Assembly: GCA_013398275.1 (NCBI GenBank)
Contig: VZSE01006234.1
Span: forward strand, 7,609-71,608
Source: Promerops cafer
Lineage: Eukaryota; Chordata; Aves; Passeriformes; Nectariniidae
Direction of reading: 5' to 3'
DNA length: 64,000 nt
Shown here: positions 12,315 through 24,345 of the stretch, in pieces
Position numbering within the stretch: the first letter of the stretch is position 1
How the letters are laid out: each line of letters begins with the position of its first letter
Made by a program: the position numbers and the translations under genes
The notes under the pieces: model-generated
What the model saw: the letters and a program-made list of their open reading frames with translations, nothing else
The model's database searches: none
What the model was told of the DNA's origin: nothing

Positions 12315-12340
12315 CCCTCTGCTGCCCCCCTCCCTACCCC
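12315..12340 (-). promoter_or_regulatory. CACNG2: candidate RNA G-quadruplex in the 3' UTR
   Basis: On the minus (mRNA) strand the tracts GGGG, GGG, GGGGGG and GGG are separated by loops of 2, 1 and 7 bases, satisfying the usual four-tract rule with loops of 1-7. A stable quadruplex here could affect translation, transport or poly(A) choice. This is sequence prediction only. Confidence 0.45.
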
Positions 12341-13235
12341 AGAGCGGGGAAGGGGGGGTTGAAGTAGCAGTGGGTCGGGGGGAGCGGGGAGCATCTGGCT
12401 GCTTTAAAGCAGAACCCCCGCTGGGACCTGGAGCGGGGACTGCGCAGCTCCGAAAACTGGAGCAGCAGGAATGGGGACGGAAAAAAAGTCGAAAAGTGGG
12501 TCTGAGCTGCCGAAGGGCTCAGCGGCCCCATCCTGCAAACTCTCGGCTTTGTGCCTGCCCCGGGCGCTTCTGCTTTCGGGGGGCAGCCCCAAAGGGGTCC
12601 TGTCCCAGCCCCGGGCTGGCCGGAGTCTGTGGGTGTCGCAGAGGCACCCCATCACCCCTGCTGCCACCTCCCCCGCCGCCTCCGTCGGCAGCGGCTCTCG
12701 TGGAGGGAGCTGCATTAGAAGCTGGCACCCCGGTGCCCCCTTCCCGGGGGGCAGGGACAGAGGGAGGGGGCGGCAGCCAGGCCAGGGGGCCCGAGGGAGA
12801 TGGGGGGACCCAGCTCGCCTTGCCTTGCTGCTGTGGAGGACACCACGGCAGTCGGGGACCCCCAGGAGAGAGTGGGGAGGAGGACACAACCCGGCGGGCA
12901 TGGGGACACCCGCTGGCTTGGCACGTCTCCCCGGCACGGCTGCTGGGGCTCGGGGCGCTCGGGGGCTCTGGGGCGGGGACTGGCAGCCTGTGGCCGGCTC
13001 TGGGTCAGGGTGGGCTCACTGGGCGCGGGCGAGGACGGGAGCGATTTCAGGGGGCGGCTGGGTGGCCTCACCGTGCCCCTGCATGGCTGCAGCCCCACTG
13101 ATGTGACCCAAGGGGGATCTGGGCAGATTTGAGGGGTGCATGGCCACCCTGGGGAGCCTCTGGAGCATTCACAGGAGAGCGTGCGCCCACCAGGGCAGGA
13201 GTGTGTGAGCATGGGCACACGTGTGCGTGAGTGCT

Positions 13236-13277
13236 GTCCCCCCCACAGCATCCCATGTGTGTCCCCCCCACAGCATC
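13236..13277. repeat. exact 17 bp direct repeat, spaced copies
   Basis: The sequence 'gtcccccccacagcatc' occurs identically at 13236-13252 and 13261-13277, with an 8-base spacer. In the mRNA it places two G7 tracts 25 bases apart. Confidence 0.85.
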
Positions 13278-13462
13278 ATCACCCTGAAAGGATGGGAGCC
13301 CCAGCTGCCGTCCACCAGCCCCCCCCACCCTCTACCTGTGCCTCCCACACAGCTCCCTGCTGCCTCTTTTCCTTTATTTTTCACAGTTTAAAGCTGAAGA
13401 AAACAAAAATTAAAAGAAAAAAAAATACTATCTGTTCTTCTTGCAAGTAAATCCACTTATTA

Positions 13463-13470
13463 TATTTACA
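13463..13470 (-). promoter_or_regulatory. CACNG2: Pumilio response element in the 3' UTR
   Basis: The mRNA-sense sequence is UGUAAAUA, an exact match to the PUM1/PUM2 consensus UGUANAUA, in an accessible A/U-rich stretch next to several AATAAA signals. Pumilio proteins repress or localise many neuronal mRNAs. An 8-mer also occurs by chance, so the context is supportive rather than decisive. Confidence 0.45.
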
Positions 13471-13513
13471 TTTATTTATAGCTGTTGTTTTATTAAAAAA
13501 TTGCCACTTTATT
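13471..13513 (-). terminator. CACNG2: cluster of internal poly(A) signals
   Basis: Three AATAAA hexamers on the minus strand (complements of 13508-13513, 13488-13493 and 13471-13476) lie within 43 bases. Use of them would give an isoform with a 3' UTR of about 1.0 kb that lacks the GC-rich core. No clear G/U-rich downstream element distinguishes one of them. Confidence 0.4.
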
Positions 13514-14202
13514 TTTTTAAGAAACCTCTTTTGTCCTTTTTTTTTTTGTCTCTGCGTGTGTGTCTTTATTTACTGTGTCTGTTTGTTTTTTGCACTGTCA
13601 CCATTAACCCCAGGGTCCCCAGGGCTGGGGAAGTGGGGACCCCCCTGGGGACACTGTGGAGGGGTGACTCAGCATCAGCTCCTGCACTCCCTAGGGTCAC
13701 TTTAAACCCCTATGGACCTGTGGAGGACGAGCGGATCCCCACGGATCCCAGGGGAATGGAGTGTATCCCCAGGGGTCTCGGGAGAACAGAGTGGGTCATG
13801 GCTAACTCCGGCACCCAGGATCCTCCATAACTGGCCCAAGGACACCAAAGTCACTGGCAGCCGAACCCCCATCCCCTGTTCCCCAAGAAGCCTGTGCTGG
13901 GTTAAAGGTAAGTGGGAAATAAACCATAAAATAAAAGAATAAAACCTCCCAAAATTATAAAAGCTGCCTCCTTCTCCTCTTCCTCCCACTTGATTTATTG
14001 TCATTTGTTATTTCTTGGTTCCCTTTTTTTTTTAATCTGTTTTTATTAAATGTTAAAATAATGGTACATGGGAAATCATGCATTTTCTTTTAAATTTATT
14101 TCTATTTTTTAAATCTCTTTCTCTCAGTTTTAAGGTTTTTCTTTTTTTTCTTTTTTCTTTTGCTTTTTTTTTTTAAAGAATTTTTTTTTCACTGTTGTCT
14201 CT

Positions 14203-14422
14203 NNNNNNNNNNNNNNNNNNNNNNNNNNNNNNNNNNNNNNNNNNNNNNNNNNNNNNNNNNNNNNNNNNNNNNNNNNNNNNNNNNNNNNNNNNNNNNNNNN
14301 NNNNNNNNNNNNNNNNNNNNNNNNNNNNNNNNNNNNNNNNNNNNNNNNNNNNNNNNNNNNNNNNNNNNNNNNNNNNNNNNNNNNNNNNNNNNNNNNNNNN
14401 NNNNNNNNNNNNNNNNNNNNNN
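14203..14422. other. assembly gap (220 N)
   Basis: A run of exactly 220 undetermined bases lies between a T/C homopolymer-rich stretch on the left and a C-rich stretch on the right. It falls in the CACNG2 3' UTR, 82 bases past the stop codon. The flanking low-complexity sequence probably caused the sequencing or assembly failure. Confidence 0.98.
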
Positions 14423-14504
14423 CCCTTCCACCCTCCCCACCCTGCAGCCCACCCCTGTCTCCTCCTGCCCGTTCCTGCCCCATTTTCAGCTCCTGGCGAC
14501 GGCT

Positions 14505-15040
14505 TCATACCGGGGTGGTCCGGCGGTTGGCTGTGTTGGTGTGGATAGAGTCCTTGTTCTCTTTCTGGATACAGTTGTGAACCTGGAGGAAACTGTTATC
14601 CCTGTCGGAGTTGTAGGTGGCGGTGGGGGTGGTGGTTGCCTTCAGCGGGTCCCTGGTCAGGGTGTACATCGAGATCTCTGTTGATGGGAGGGTGTTGAAC
14701 CCTTTGATCCCGACGGGAGAGGCATCCCTGGAGTGTGAAGGCTCGGTGGAGCGGGAGCTGGAGCGACTGCGTCTCTGATAGCGGTACCGGTAGCTGGGGA
14801 TGCGGGTGATGGCGGAGGACTGGAGGTAGTCCGTGGCACGAGCGTTGGCACGCAGCTGTTTGTGCCGGTCTATGAACATGTGGACAGCCAGCACTCCCAC
14901 CATCTCGGCTATAATGAAGGACAGGGCCCCGAAATAGAAGGACCAGCCGTAGGAGTAGCTGTTCTTCTTGGAGTCACTCTTGGAAGGGTCTCCAGCGTTG
15001 GCTGATATGTATACGATGATGCCAATTATATTACTCAGAC
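14505..15040 (-). CDS. CACNG2: CACNG2 exon 4 (last coding exon): TM3 end, TM4, C-tail
   Basis: Stargazin (TARP gamma-2) is an auxiliary AMPA-receptor subunit of the claudin/PMP22 fold that controls receptor surface delivery, gating and synaptic anchoring. The exon starts after acceptor 'gcttgcag' with GT completing a Gly codon, and ends at TGA. It encodes 177 residues, numbered 147-323 on the mammalian scheme. Visible are the end of TM3 (NIIGIIVYISA), TM4 (about 178-202, WSFYFGALSFIIAEMVGVLA), and a 121-residue cytoplasmic tail. The tail holds an Arg/Ser-rich block (RRSRSSSRSTEPSHSRDASP, 235-254), known in mammals as the CaMKII/PKC sites, and the PDZ ligand TTPV, which binds PSD-95 and contains the PKA-site Thr321. 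NRRTTPV is shared by several type-I TARPs, but SYRYRYQRRSRSS and FNTLPSTEISMYTL identify gamma-2 rather than gamma-3. No frameshift or stop is present. Confidence 0.97.
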
Positions 15041-15900
<860 letters not shown>

Positions 15901-16416
15901 CTACAAAGCTGGTGGTTCAGCACGGGGAGGCAGAGGGGGCTGTGGGGCTGATGGGTGGGCTGGGAGCCTGAATTGTCTGTGCCCCCTCACGCTGTCGTTT
16001 CCTCTGTTTTTGGGGGGACTGTGGGCTGGAGCGGGAGCCCAGGCACCATTCATCTTCTCCTTCTGCGGGGCTCTGCTGCTCAAGCCTGCACTTCAAAGAA
16101 CAGCAACCCAAATGCTTCCTGCAGAGCTGCTCAATCTCGAATCCTCCCGAAAGGGCATGAGCTTCTCAAGGAGATTTTTTTTTTAGGGCTGAGAAGGAGC
16201 TCGTGGTGCCATGCACTGCTCTGCAGCTGCAGTGAGCACTGAGAAGAAAAAGTCCCAGCCCTGTGTGCCGAAATGCGGGGCTTATCCTAGTGATTAAATG
16301 ACTGGGCTCCTTCCAGAGGGCAGTGGTGGGTTTGGATGTGCCAGCTCCCACACACGCACACTCTCCATCGGTCGATATGGGAAGAGCTCAGCCAGCAGAG
16401 GGCAATGGCACAGATG

Positions 16417-16556
16417 CACAGATGCACGTATATGCTCGTATGTACGTGCAAAACAATCCCCAAAGCTTCTGGGGGGCCTGACTCGTGTTCACGCAGCGAA
16501 AGGCCAGGTCTGTGTGTACGCACACCCACGCACACAGGCACGCACGCACACGCCGC
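16417..16556. repeat. alternating purine-pyrimidine (CA/CG) stretches
   Basis: Two stretches, about 16417-16450 and 16510-16556, consist mainly of alternating C/T and A/G steps such as 'gcacgtatatgc' and 'acgcacacaggcacgcacgc'. They form an imperfect CA/CG simple repeat of a type that can adopt Z-DNA. Confidence 0.6.
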
Positions 16557-18920
16557 TCGTGGGCGGCTCAGTGGGAGCCAGCGCTCTGCCTGAGTCTGCC
16601 TTGAGAATATTCCTCTTTTTTTAAGTAGGAAGGCCTTCTCTCCTCCCTTCACGAGAGAAAATAAGCTGTTAAAGTGTGAAATGAAGCCTTGCTTGATAAA
16701 GAAAGGTATCAGACGGGCTGGTGCAATTCTGCTTGTGGAGCAAAGATCTGGAAGGGGGGGATGAAAGCTAATCCTTCCTTGCCTGCAAGAATGAACGCAA
16801 TGAAGCAAATGCAGGACTTTTTCCTAAGTGAGAAGACACCCTGCTTCAAAGACCCTGTTGGCCTCTGGATCCTGCTAGGCACAAGCAATCAGCTCTTCGG
16901 GGGGGGCCTAGCCCACTGCCTGTGCATGGGGAATGCAGAAGGCAGGGAGAAACCTCTCTAGCTTGCTTTCCAGCTCTGCCTGGCTGTGTTTCAGGGAACA
17001 GGATAACAGTAATAACCATCTTAATAGCTTCTGGAAAACAAGGTGGCATTTGATGATGGGAAGCGTAAATGGCAGGAAGCAAACGTCAAGCAGACACCCA
17101 CTGTTGAGATGGTTTCTAGGGGGATGCTTGGTCAGTCCTGCAACCTGGTCCTGACTACATCAGTTTTATCTGTGCCTTAATTCTGAAATTCACGTCTGTT
17201 GGTAGAACACGAAGTTGCTGACGGACATGGGAAGCTGCAGGTGTCATGTGATGGAGAAGGACAGCAGCCTTCCTCAGCTTTTCGGGGGACCATGCCAGCA
17301 AGAAAGGGGGAGAATATCATCCAGTCTTCCTGGCTCCAGAGCCTGTGGCCTAAAGAAAAGGGGCTGGTGGTGTATGCTCCCTAAACTCATCTGTGTCTGC
17401 TAGCAAGGAAACACAGGGATGCTTCTGCTTCCTCTCTGATTTCAAAAATCCTAAGACACCTTATGTGGATGGCTGGCAGAAATAACGGCTAAACCCTTCT
17501 ACCCAGGCCATGGGCACAGCCCTATCACTGTCCTGGTCCCCTGGGGCATGAGGGAATTGCCTACTCTGATAGTGATAAACAACTTCCTAGCTGTTCCTGA
17601 TGGCACTGCCAGGCATCGCCCATGCAGAGCACCCAGGGACTCTGGTCTGACAGAAGTTCTGGGAAGAAGCTGTTCAGTGGGGTCCTTCTCCAGGCAGGCA
17701 GAAGCCAGCAGAAATCCCAGTTCCCTCAGGAATGACCCAAGTCATCCTTTATTGACTTGCCAAATCCCTCTTTGAACCTGGTTCTTTCTTAAAAAGGGCT
17801 CTACCCTGGGGACACTGTCAGGTCCTGACATTGGGCCAATTTTTGTCTTCAGATCTTGTTCCCTCTGAGGGAACAAACCCATCCTTCTTGAGATGTTTGG
17901 CCCCTTCCCCCAACTTTTTTCTGAAGTGCAATTGATGCTGCAGGCAGCTTCCTTGCTCCCAAGCATTTGCCCTCGGAGGCAGCCTGCAAACCTTTGGCAT
18001 GCCTGTGCCAAACTGGATCAAACCTCTGTCTTCAGCTCTGCTGTTCAGGGGCCATGCAGCAATTAAGAGACCGGTGCTGCAGAAAGGCAGCTGAAAGAAG
18101 CAAGCTCCCTCAGTTATTTACAATTTGCAGTGGATGAAGGGCTGTTTGAGAAACCAAGAGGAAGCAGCATAAGATCTGCCTCTTTTCACATACAAATGAG
18201 CCTCACAGATCCTAAATTATCTCTCTCATCCCTGCCGCAGGGCTGGGTCTCCACATCTGGCTTGGAGCACACCCGGATGACAAGGAGCTATTCTGAAAGA
18301 CTCCCGGTCTTTGGAAGCCTCTGATGATTAACCTTGGAAGGTCAAAAGCACTTATCTCAGATTTCTGTTGGGAGACGATCTCATGATGCCAAAAGATGTT
18401 GGGCTTGTGGAGGCAGGGCAGGATAGCAAGGTGGAGACCTAAAAGGAGGAGTGTTCCCTGTTCAGCTGTGCTAAAGGAAGAGTAAGCTCCTGCCTCTGGG
18501 GTGGGTGGAAGTGCTGGCTGGGCAGGGCAACGCATGATGTGGATCTGTCCTGCTGGCCAGGGTGCTGCTGTGCAAAGTGGTGTGAGCTTCACTCACACAT
18601 CTCAGGCTGGACTTGGAGCTCGGGCTAGGTTTCATTACAGACATGCCTTGTGCCTAGGGTTCAGCACCTCTCCTAGGGGCTCTGGGTGAGCACCAGGTCT
18701 TTCCTTCAAAGGGCTCTGGCTGTCCTTATTCCTGCTTCCTGCTCCCATCACTAAAACCAGCAAAGATCAGATCTGCAGCCTCTGTAGGGAAGTGGTGTTT
18801 GGGGAATGGTGAAGACAGCAATAAGAGCTCCTCAGACAAAATCCAGCTAATTTCCTAAGTCTGGTGCCACTGGAGTATCAGATAAGGAAATATAAACTTT
18901 CTCTGCTTTAGGAGGACATG

Positions 18921-18940
18921 CACACTCACACACACACACT
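18921..18940. repeat. short (CA)n microsatellite
   Basis: A CA dinucleotide run interrupted by one T lies in intron 2. It is too short to be remarkable. Confidence 0.85.
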
Positions 18941-19261
18941 GCCCCAGCTAGGTCAGTCTGACCTTAGGCCCAATCAGCAGCTTTTCAGTGGATTTGAATT
19001 AAGATGCTGATTTTATATCGCAATTTATTGCTGCTTTTAAAAAAAATACCATTGGTTGTTACTATGAGTTCAAATTTGCACTGTCTCATGGGCAGGGCCC
19101 CTGGGAGGTGAGAGTGGAGTCATTTTTAGGGGGTGACAAGGCTCTGGGGTTTCCACTGAGCCTCACAGGTCCCAGTGTCTCCACCACCCTGTGTTTAGAA
19201 AACAAAAGGCGCCCAACACTAGCACCTATGAACCATTGCAAAAAAGAGCCTGCGGACTTAC

Positions 19262-19345
19262 GGAGGAAATATTCTGCTGTATCGGCTTCATAATCTGCAT
19301 CCTCAGGGAAGTGATCGATTTGCTTACACAGACCTTTAAAATTCC
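19262..19345 (-). CDS. CACNG2: CACNG2 exon 2: extracellular loop segment
   Basis: This 84-base exon follows a strong acceptor (long T-rich tract, then 'ttccctag') and ends at donor 'CTCC|gtaagt'. It encodes the last two bases of Gly71, residues 72-98 (beginning NFKGLCKQIDHFP and ending TAEYFL), and the first base of Arg99. It forms part of the large extracellular domain that lies under the AMPA-receptor ligand-binding domain. It includes Cys77, which in stargazin pairs with a cysteine of the GLWxxCC motif encoded by exon 1, and the acidic EDADYEADTAE segment. Length and phase match the known gene. The exon 1 partner is not in this window. Confidence 0.97.
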
Positions 19346-22300
19346 CTAGGGAACAAGAGAAAAAAAGAACAAATGAGAACACCAAAACCTGCCTTGCAGG
19401 AACAGCTGCCCTCTGCATCACCTTTTGTGCCCGCCTGCCTTCCTCCCAGGCCGCATGCCCACTCGTGTGTGCATGCCCAGGAAACGCCCGGGGCCTCTCC
19501 TTGCACACTCGCACATGTATCTCCCTCGCATTTGCACAGGAATGTGGAGTTTGCTGTTAGGATGCAGCCTGACGCCCACCTAGCCCAGCACGCCTCACTC
19601 CGCAGAGGAGAGCACCAGAAGCTCCGTGATTCCTGCCGCAGACAGGCGGGAGAGCGCTGCCCGCCTCTGAGGGAGGCGGGATGGGAACGGGAGCCAGGTA
19701 CTGGGCAAAGTACAGGTGTCAGGGTCCCCTCCCTCAGCATCGACAGCCGTAACTGTGAGTTACATCATCAGACCTCAGTGTTTCCCCTGGCGTGGCCTCG
19801 GTGGATCCCAGCAGTGAGGGGATCAGGGCAGGATGATTAAGTGTGGGTTGCAAAAGTATTTGTTTCTCTCAGCTGTGATTTTGCTGCCCTTTCATTCCGT
19901 GGGCAGGATACATCCCTTTGTTCTGGTTCAGTGTGAGAACAAAAGCCCTTAATCTGCTTTCTCCATATTACTGCTTGTTTTTGCATACCTTTGTCAGGCC
20001 TTCTCTTGTGTCCTCTGACAGACAGAGGCTACAAGAAGCTCGGTGCAAGTGTGTGTATGCAGCTCAACAGCAAAACACCCTGGTGCTGGGAGAGCAAAAT
20101 CTTCCACCATAAGTGAGGGAAGCTGGGTTGGACACAGTTCCATCAGGCTGGTGTATGTACAGGGCCTTCTGCCAGTTTCAGTCATGGGGCACCCTTTTTC
20201 ACACACTCCATGACCAACAAGACCATCCCAGCAGGGGGCTGGTGACATCTTCCAAGTCTTTTGTTAGCTGGGATGTCTACCAGACTCTTATTTTCATCAC
20301 TCATATCTCCTCTTGACATCAGGAATACCACTCCAGAGAGGTACTCCTCAAGCCACATCATAATTTTCACCATGACCACTGATTAATTAGTATCTCAAAT
20401 GATCAGGTTGTCCATTCTTGTACAGAGTTGACCATGTGAAAGACAATTTCATTATACCTCCTGGGGTTCCCACAAATTTTTTCTCCTACTATCCATTCCA
20501 TTTCCCTCTGGACACTTGCACTGACTGGCCATTAACACACAACTGATGGACATAGTCTGTCCAGAAAGGAGAAATGCATTGTCTGCATGAGGTGTGTAGG
20601 TAGGCATGGTGATCCTGTGGGCCTCCTCACCAGACGTCAACCAACAAAGTGGCTCAGGCTCATTGATCCCTCAGCAGAAGCATTTGGAGCCCAAGTCTGA
20701 AGAGTGACAAATGCTGTGGCAACCTGGGTAAGCCTCCTGCCACTCTGAACCCAGCTTCTGGACCATCTGGGTGTGCAGGGCAAGGGGAAAATGAACCCAC
20801 CACACTTGAGGTTGTTGCCTCTGGGAAGAGCAACAGAGCTCTTCTGGACCAAACCTACCCAGGCTGAGACCTGCAGTCACCATGTCAGGACCCCAAGTCA
20901 CGTCTTGGGAGGTCTATTCCAGATGAATTTGAATGATCTTTCAAATATTTGTGAACAGATGGAAGAAGGACCAAGCTGAAAGGATTCTCTCTGAGTTTCT
21001 TCTCGAGGCCAAGCCTGGACGGATTAAGGTTTGGGATGCTTTGGGAGGCAGTCCTGAGTAAATAGCTGAGTAAAGGGAAGGCAGGTAGGTGGGCTCCTTT
21101 AGGTCTACCCCCAAGTTTGGCTTCTTCTGCATGCATCTGGCTTGTGTCTGATGCCTCCAAGGTACCTATTGCATTTAGCTACTCATTCAAAGAGCTTGCA
21201 TGAATAGACTAGAGACAGCAGAGAGGAGTTTGTGTGTGCATGAAGAGGTAAGTAATAGGAGAAGAAAGTAGGAACAAAGCCTCTCTGTGTAGCTCTGACA
21301 TACTATTCCCACACTGAAGCTGTGGGTTATGAAAGGTTATTAATCACCCATCCCCAATCCAGTTACCTCAGTCAAAAAGTGTCTGCTTCTCAGCCATGGC
21401 TCTTCTGGAAGGAAAGCTTCATAGCCAAGTAAATTGCCTTGGCACACTTCCACCCTGCTACTTGCCCACTAAAATCCCTATGAGGCAGGCAGATACAGCA
21501 TGAAGGGGGTCCCTTCCCTTGCTTGCCCCTGACTGCCTGGGGCCATCTGCCTGTGACAGATGAGCAGCTCCTCATCCTGGTCCTTTGGCTGCTGTCACTG
21601 CTGTACAGTGCATGTGAACACTGGCACACTCCGGGGCACTGGGGAGGTCTCCAGCTTCAGATTTCAGTTCCTTGCCCAGCAGATCCTGAACACTGAGTTC
21701 CTGCTGCCTGTACATGCTGGGGGAGCAGGCAGAACCTGCATACACCTCCCATACACCTCCGGCACACAGCCGGAGCCTCCCAGTTGCAATCAGCCAGGGA
21801 GGGAAGACGCAGTGCATCTGGAAACCCCCTCACTGTGTGACATCCTTTCCCTGCTTCCTTTTTTCTCCCTCTCCCCCGCTCTGTTTCTTGCTGAATTTGA
21901 GGCTGATTAATTCCTATGTAAAGAATTGAGCTGCTTGGGGAAGATGCTGCATCTGGTGCAGGCTGTCTTTTATATGGACTTGCGTGGGATAGCTGGTTAG
22001 AGGTTCAGCCGCTTAGGCAGGCTGAGGGGATATGCAGGCTCTTTGAAAATCTGCTCCTGGTGCTCAGTGTCCCAAAGGCTTTGCTGACCTGGCTCAGCAG
22101 GGTACTTGGCCATTGGAGTGTCCAGTCTTGGCTTGCTTAAAATGCTGTGACATTGTGGAGCTGCCCTTCTCCACAGGCTGATATGCTGTGCCAAGTTGGT
22201 TCCCCTCCCTGGATCAACCCTACTGGGGTTCATGAGGGCAGTGTTGGTTCCACTTTAGCCCCTGCTTTGTCTGTGCTCAGCACAGAGTGCTGTGGGTTTG

Positions 22301-22404
22301 GATGCCGGCTGTTCGCCTGTGCTACCACACCCTCTCCTCCAATGCCTCCTCGCTCCTCTGGGCGATGGATGGGGAAAGGATGCAGAATTTAGGTCATTAA
22401 TGCA

Positions 22405-22550
22405 CTAACTGGGAACATAAGAGAACAAGATTCAGCTTCTGGTCTGCCACAGGCGTGCTGTTAAAACCACTTCTCTCTGCCTCAGAGTCCCACCCTGTAA
22501 AATGGGGGTGACAGCACTCCTCTGCCTGGTGCCGTACGGGGACGTGTTAA
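22405..22550 (+). repeat. MIR-like SINE relic
   Basis: The order 'ggtctgccac', 'aaccacttctctctgcctcag', 'ctgtaaaatgggggtgacag' and 'ctcctctgcctgg' follows the consensus of MIR/CORE-SINEs (…cacttaacctctctgtgcctcagtttcc…tgtaaaatgggg…). It is strongly diverged. Confidence 0.55.
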
Positions 22551-24224
22551 ACAGGGCATGGTGTGGGTGTGCTGGTGCCAGCGGCTCCGAAAGTGCACAG
22601 AGTAAGTGAGTGATGGATGGCAGCGGTTCAGAAACCTGCTTGGTGTGGGGAAGGCCTTGATGTCACTTCTTGTGCCAAGGTCACTCGGCAATTCTCTGAC
22701 GGACATCTGTGGCCTGCTGAGATGGTACAGCAGCTTCCCTGGCACCTGTGCTGGTGGAAGCACAGAGGGGGGATGGAGCAGCTCAGCAGTGCTGCTGAGG
22801 TCTGACACAACAGCCTTTTTCTTGTGCTGCACGTGTGGTCTGCGGAGCCAGGGATGGTGAGAGCCGTGTGCCACCCTACAGTTAATACTCCTGAATGCCG
22901 GAGCAAGATCAAATCATTATGTGGGAGGGCATGTAGGGCTCTGAGAACCACCCCCAAGGAAGTAAGAGCAACCTCTCCTCTCTACTTGAGTCCCTTTGCC
23001 CTTCCCATTCTTCCCAACTCCAGGTATTTCATGCTGTGAACCTTGAAACCGAGCATGTATCTCTGTCTTCTTCCATACGCCTCTCTGAGAAACTTAAGCC
23101 ACATGCTTCCACCTCCTCCCTGTAGCTCTCCCAGTGCAGTTTGGGCTCTCCCCTCATCCTTGCTCATGTTCACCCATCAGATCCTTCTCCTGTTTCTCAG
23201 TCCCTCTTATTCATGACAGCCACCTCCCTCTCTCTGGCGTATCAGTGTGGGCATCCTCCAAACAGCCTGCTTTGGGGTGTGCAGGCTGCAAAGAAGGTGG
23301 GGATGAGCATCAGCCTGTCTCAGGACAGGAAGGCTGTGGATGCCCACGTCCATGGAAAAGCATGGAGCAGCCCCCACATCCCTTGTGTGTTACTGGGAGT
23401 CGTTAGGCAAGATCACCACAGTTTGCTTGTTGCCTGCCCCAGCTTTGGAAAATACAGTTTAGAAGAGCCAGGATTGGTGCAGTAGGCACCCCTCCAGTGC
23501 CTGGCCAAGGACAGAAGTTGCCCAGTTGGGTCATTAGGAGCAGAGGCAATCTTTCATACTGCCAAGAGGGACTAAATGTCTAAGATGCATGAAATTCAAT
23601 GTCAGCTGTGCGTTCATCTCTGAGAGAGACCTCCTCCAGTGGCAGGATCATTGTTTGGGTATAAGCTGTCTATCCAGGACAGCTGGCAGCCGCCAGCCCT
23701 GCTGCAGCAGTACTCAGACTGAGCTACCCCCGATGAGAACCCGGCTCAGTATTGTTGATGATACAGTTTATTTTTGTGCCACTTTGTGCAGCCCTCTCTC
23801 TTTCAGAAGTCTTGCTTGCCTGCAGAGTGCAATCCATTGCAAAATAGTAAGTTCCAAAGAATGAAAAGCTACTCCCTTCCTGCGAGGTAGGAACACCTTT
23901 AAATGGTCAGGACCATACATCTGAAAACTGCGAGCCAGAGGCAGAGGAAAAGACATCCAAAAGGAGAGAAGCAGACAAAGAGGGACAAGAACAGAAAGAC
24001 CTGTTTTCCCAGAATGATTTGTGATATTTCCATTTATGGAGAAAAGCAATCCACTGAAAGCTTTCCTTCAGCCTCACTCTCTAATTTAGCAGAGGCTTTG
24101 GCATGATGGCTTCTAGAGAAATAAATAAAGGGGGATGGATATAGCTGTTGTCTCTAAAAGCTGAGAAAGATGGCTTGGTGTTGGCCAAGGATTCAGTATC
24201 ACTTTCCGTCACACGCTCCCCGTA

Positions 24225-24345
24225 TCATTTTAGGCAAGCCACTTACCCCCCGCCCCCCTTCTTTCACTCAAAATGGGAATAATGGTATTTCCCTGCCTCA
24301 GGAGAGTAGGCTGAGGATATTTGTATTAAAAATATGAAAGTGATC
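24225..24345 (+). repeat. MIR-like SINE relic
   Basis: 'aggcaagccactta', 'caaaatgggaataatggtatt' and 'ccctgcctcaggagagt...gaggatatttgta' follow the MIR core in order, interrupted by a C-rich run at about 24247-24258. Confidence 0.5.

Larger units (their letters stand above)
11940..13330. other. GC-rich core of the 3' UTR
   Basis: About 1.4 kb is strongly G+C rich with many CpGs and homopolymeric G or C runs, flanked sharply by A/T-rich tracts. Open frames run through it on both strands (up to 287 codons, 12238-13101 plus), but they are Gly/Pro/Ala/Arg-rich, overlap in several frames and match no family. They are the expected by-product of GC-rich sequence with few stop codons. As part of the mRNA it would be highly structured. 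Confidence 0.55.
11785..14504 (-). other. CACNG2: CACNG2 3' UTR (inferred extent)
   Basis: This is the region from the stop codon (complement of 14505-14507) to the likely cleavage zone just past the AATAAA at 11,802-11,807. It has three compositional zones in mRNA order: an A-rich, AATAAA-containing stretch (about 14,200-13,900 and again about 13,600-13,380), a very GC-rich core (about 13,330-11,940), and an A/U-rich terminal part. A 220-base assembly gap sits near its 5' end. It would carry transport, stability and translation signals for a neuronal mRNA. The extent is inferred from signals only, so shorter isoforms using internal signals are likely. Confidence 0.6.

Noticed and set aside
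12404..13384. Proline-rich minus-strand frames of 177-178 codons as extra CACNG2 coding sequence or an alternative exon
   Set aside because: They lie beyond a clear TGA in exon 4 and the conserved PDZ-ligand C-terminus, with no in-frame link and no recognisable protein. 3' UTR is the simpler reading.
14130..14684. Several open frames of 87-174 codons across 14.1-14.7 kb
   Set aside because: They exist only because the 220-N gap has no stop codons. The plus-strand one also overlaps the real CACNG2 exon 4 in antisense.
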